DNA of 64,000 nt. Source: Woeseiaceae bacterium (GTDB lineage: Bacteria; Pseudomonadota; Gammaproteobacteria; Steroidobacterales; Woeseiaceae). The position numbers were made by a program, and so were the translations under genes. A model generated the notes under the pieces. That model was not told the DNA's origin, did not search any database, and saw only the letters and a list, made by a program, of their open reading frames with translations. The DNA lies in NCBI GenBank assembly GCA_021773075.1, contig JAJFKT010000030.1, forward strand, positions 176,430 through 240,429, given 5' to 3'. Positions 63,501 to 64,000 of this stretch are shown in pieces (positions within the stretch are counted from its first letter, which is position 1; each line of letters starts with the position of its first letter).

Positions 63501-64000
63501 AATATTCGCCGAGCAAATCCTGACCCGCCTCTGGCAAGCCGGCGACGTTGACATTTGTCGCGGTCGGCGCCGCATTGGCCATAATGGCTACACCCGTGCT
63601 CGCCACTGCCAGACCCGGATTTTCTCCCGTCGCCGCAATCGGCGTTACCTCGAAGACCAGTGTCGCACCCTGGTCTGCCGGAAGCACGGTGTAACTCAGC
63701 GTCATTGCGATCGGAACTCCGTCACGCCGCCACGCATAGGTCGACATGCCTTCAAGATCACCGTCCGCATCATTGTAGGTATAGAGACCGATGAGCACTT
63801 CGCCCAATGCAGGAACTCCGCTAATCGATACGGCTGTGGCGGTCGGTGCGTCATTACCGGGCGTCACCGTAATCGAGATCGTTGCCGCTGCGCTGGTGAG
63901 CGAGGCATCACTGGCCGTGAACGTGAAGCTGTCGGCACCGTTGTAGTTGGCATTTGGCGTGTACGTTAGATTCGGTGCAACACCGCTGAGCGTGCCATTG
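60589..64000 (-). CDS. Large exported/surface protein with Ig-like, FG-GAP and C-terminal sorting region (5' truncated by window)
   Basis: At least 1137 residues, still open at 64000. From the visible N-terminal side: a cadherin-like repeat (LTYTPNANYNGADSFTFTASD), two near-identical Ig-like units of the form YNDADGDLEG(M/V)STYAWRRDG, cadherin-like units (VNYTRVGNTITPRLDFNGDL), a putative-Ig unit (NDLLAYTAVGLPASGNLGFD), a DUF11-like unit, a string of FG-GAP/VCBS repeats with calcium-loop patterns such as DIDGDGVVDL and DFDNDGNLDI, and a DUF5011-like unit. The end reads GGGSSGGNGGGGGG, hydrophobic AVSLLVLLLLTIG, ARR, matching a GlyGly-CTERM-type sorting signal with an extra 16-residue polar tail. 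Probably an adhesin or surface matrix protein. Confidence 0.88.
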   Translation of the reverse strand, partial: NGTLSGVAPNLTYTPNANYNGADSFTFTASDASLTSAAATISITVTPGNDAPTATAVSISGVPALGEVLIGLYTYNDADGDLEGMSTYAWRRDGVPIAMTLSYTVLPADQGATLVFEVTPIAATGENPGLAVASTGVAIMANAAPTATNVNVAGLPEAGQDLLGEYSYSDIDGDLEGVSTFRWLRDGSPITGATASTYKVVETDKDASLQFEVTPVAVSGASPGVPVSSTAVVIGNVVPMITGQQTVSTPEDAGLLMTLDMLTVLDLDNIYPTDFTLAVHDGVNYTRVGNTITPRLDFNGDLNVPVSVNDGDSESAIFNAVVEVTALNDKPEITGQVTLSTLEDASLTVLVTDLTLFDPDNIFPDDFVLLLQDGVNYTRVDNTITPDPNFNGVLTVLATVTDGSGEINATSDPFSLAISVGAENDEPVVDTLIDSQVAIEGTEFNLDVSRNFSDADNDLLAYTAVGLPASGNLGFDPATGVFSGTPRVEDARDNDPYIIVVTASDGQPGSIPAQTEFELNITALDRANVLLDISVAPDPAMLNDELLWTLTASNTDGPRAATNIELTGSFVGSGLSISSTSSCTIQAAVGQVSDFGCFMGDLSVGQSMTVEFITTTSTPSDVVIFASALSTDAVPIDPIIADNSRQISVGVAESFSLGAVQVLGNAEVRSIAAGDIDGDGVVDLVVGTAAGQPVQTYLSGGFRDFVATAISLPDNSANEGIAVADFDKNGTLDLVVANGRGAADIVYSNDGVGNFTVMTTLGFSDAEDIAIGDFDNDGNLDIVIATTQGNPVYLGDGIGGFALHATLGNAYSHSVAVARLNSDALDDIVFANTGSDSQVWIKNAGAGFIQGDSLAIGDAAAVAVGEFGGDLRPDLAFGRVSSGVGDLPANPVLINDGTGRFGGPLAELGMSSTNDIHAADVNRDGLSDLVFINSNSVHQIWTATGSGFNLHREQIVDVDSTVGVLTELGMTDVGDAGGVDLAMGGADLSGLGIFLNDGFGNLGFGDAVPPVLTLLGQTTVSVQSGNTYSDAGATAQDNIDGDISRSVVATGTVNTMQEGTYVITYNVVDRAGNDATPITRTITVIAAVATGGGSSGGNGGGGGGAVSLLVLLLLTIGARRNEIRRFSESSSILRAR

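Overview
The window looks like a chromosomal segment of a free-living, probably marine or sediment, aerobic gammaproteobacterium of moderate GC. The block dnaX-ybaB-recR preceded by a small SRP RNA, the dsbA / cytochrome c4 / engB arrangement, a cobalamin riboswitch, and many TonB-dependent receptors and outer-membrane barrels all fit that group. A Woeseia-like or steroidobacter-like lineage is possible, but this is inference from gene content, since no rRNA or tRNA gene is present. No prophage, CRISPR array or classical IS was seen. The only transposase is a REP-associated (RAYT) one.

Layout. 0-3 kb: the end of a TonB-dependent receptor, then a compact TlpA / DUF4266 lipoprotein / DUF3570 barrel module. 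3-9 kb: periplasmic hypotheticals, an AraC-type regulator and an SstT / CMD / OsmC / flavoprotein run. 9-12 kb: a small secreted protein, then an acyl-CoA dehydrogenase plus APH-type kinase pair that resembles 4-hydroxyacyl-CoA catabolism. 12-19 kb: a RAYT gene with REP palindromes, and a riboswitch-led cobalamin operon (btuB-btuF-btuC-btuD-cobQ). 19-27 kb: nnrS, a four-gene MacB/FtsX-type ABC export operon, and a divergent LytS/LytTR two-component system. 27-37 kb: a CBM9-like outer-membrane protein, a DgcA/DgcN-like D-glutamate pathway, a branched-chain keto-acid dehydrogenase operon with leucine dehydrogenase, a divergent Lrp regulator, and an isoaspartyl peptidase. 37-46 kb: a second MacAB-like operon and a large TonB-dependent receptor. 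46-51 kb: DUF885 peptidase, L,D-transpeptidase, DsbA, cytochrome c4 and EngB. 51-55 kb: an accessory patch with structured intergenic DNA, three small hypothetical genes bracketed by a near-identical 25-bp repeat, and a DUF222-HNH nuclease. 55-60.5 kb: HIT protein, recR, ybaB, dnaX, SRP RNA, PPK2 and class I aldolase. 60.6-64 kb: the C-terminal part of a very large surface protein that runs off the window.

How the genes fit together. Amino-acid scavenging is the main theme: SstT, D-glutamate racemisation through an N-acetyl intermediate, leucine dehydrogenase feeding the keto-acid dehydrogenase, the isoaspartyl peptidase and the DUF885 peptidase. Envelope transport (four TonB-dependent or other barrel systems, two ABC exporters) and cobalamin uptake complete the picture.

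The most unusual signals are these. REP-type palindromes related to those beside the RAYT gene have become coding sequence, twice in the E2 linker and once as the C-terminus of CobQ. A redox/lipoprotein/barrel module has an invariant-looking C-terminal GGGGCGCN tail. A three-gene cassette of unknown function is bracketed by short repeats. A strongly structured intergenic region lies downstream of engB.
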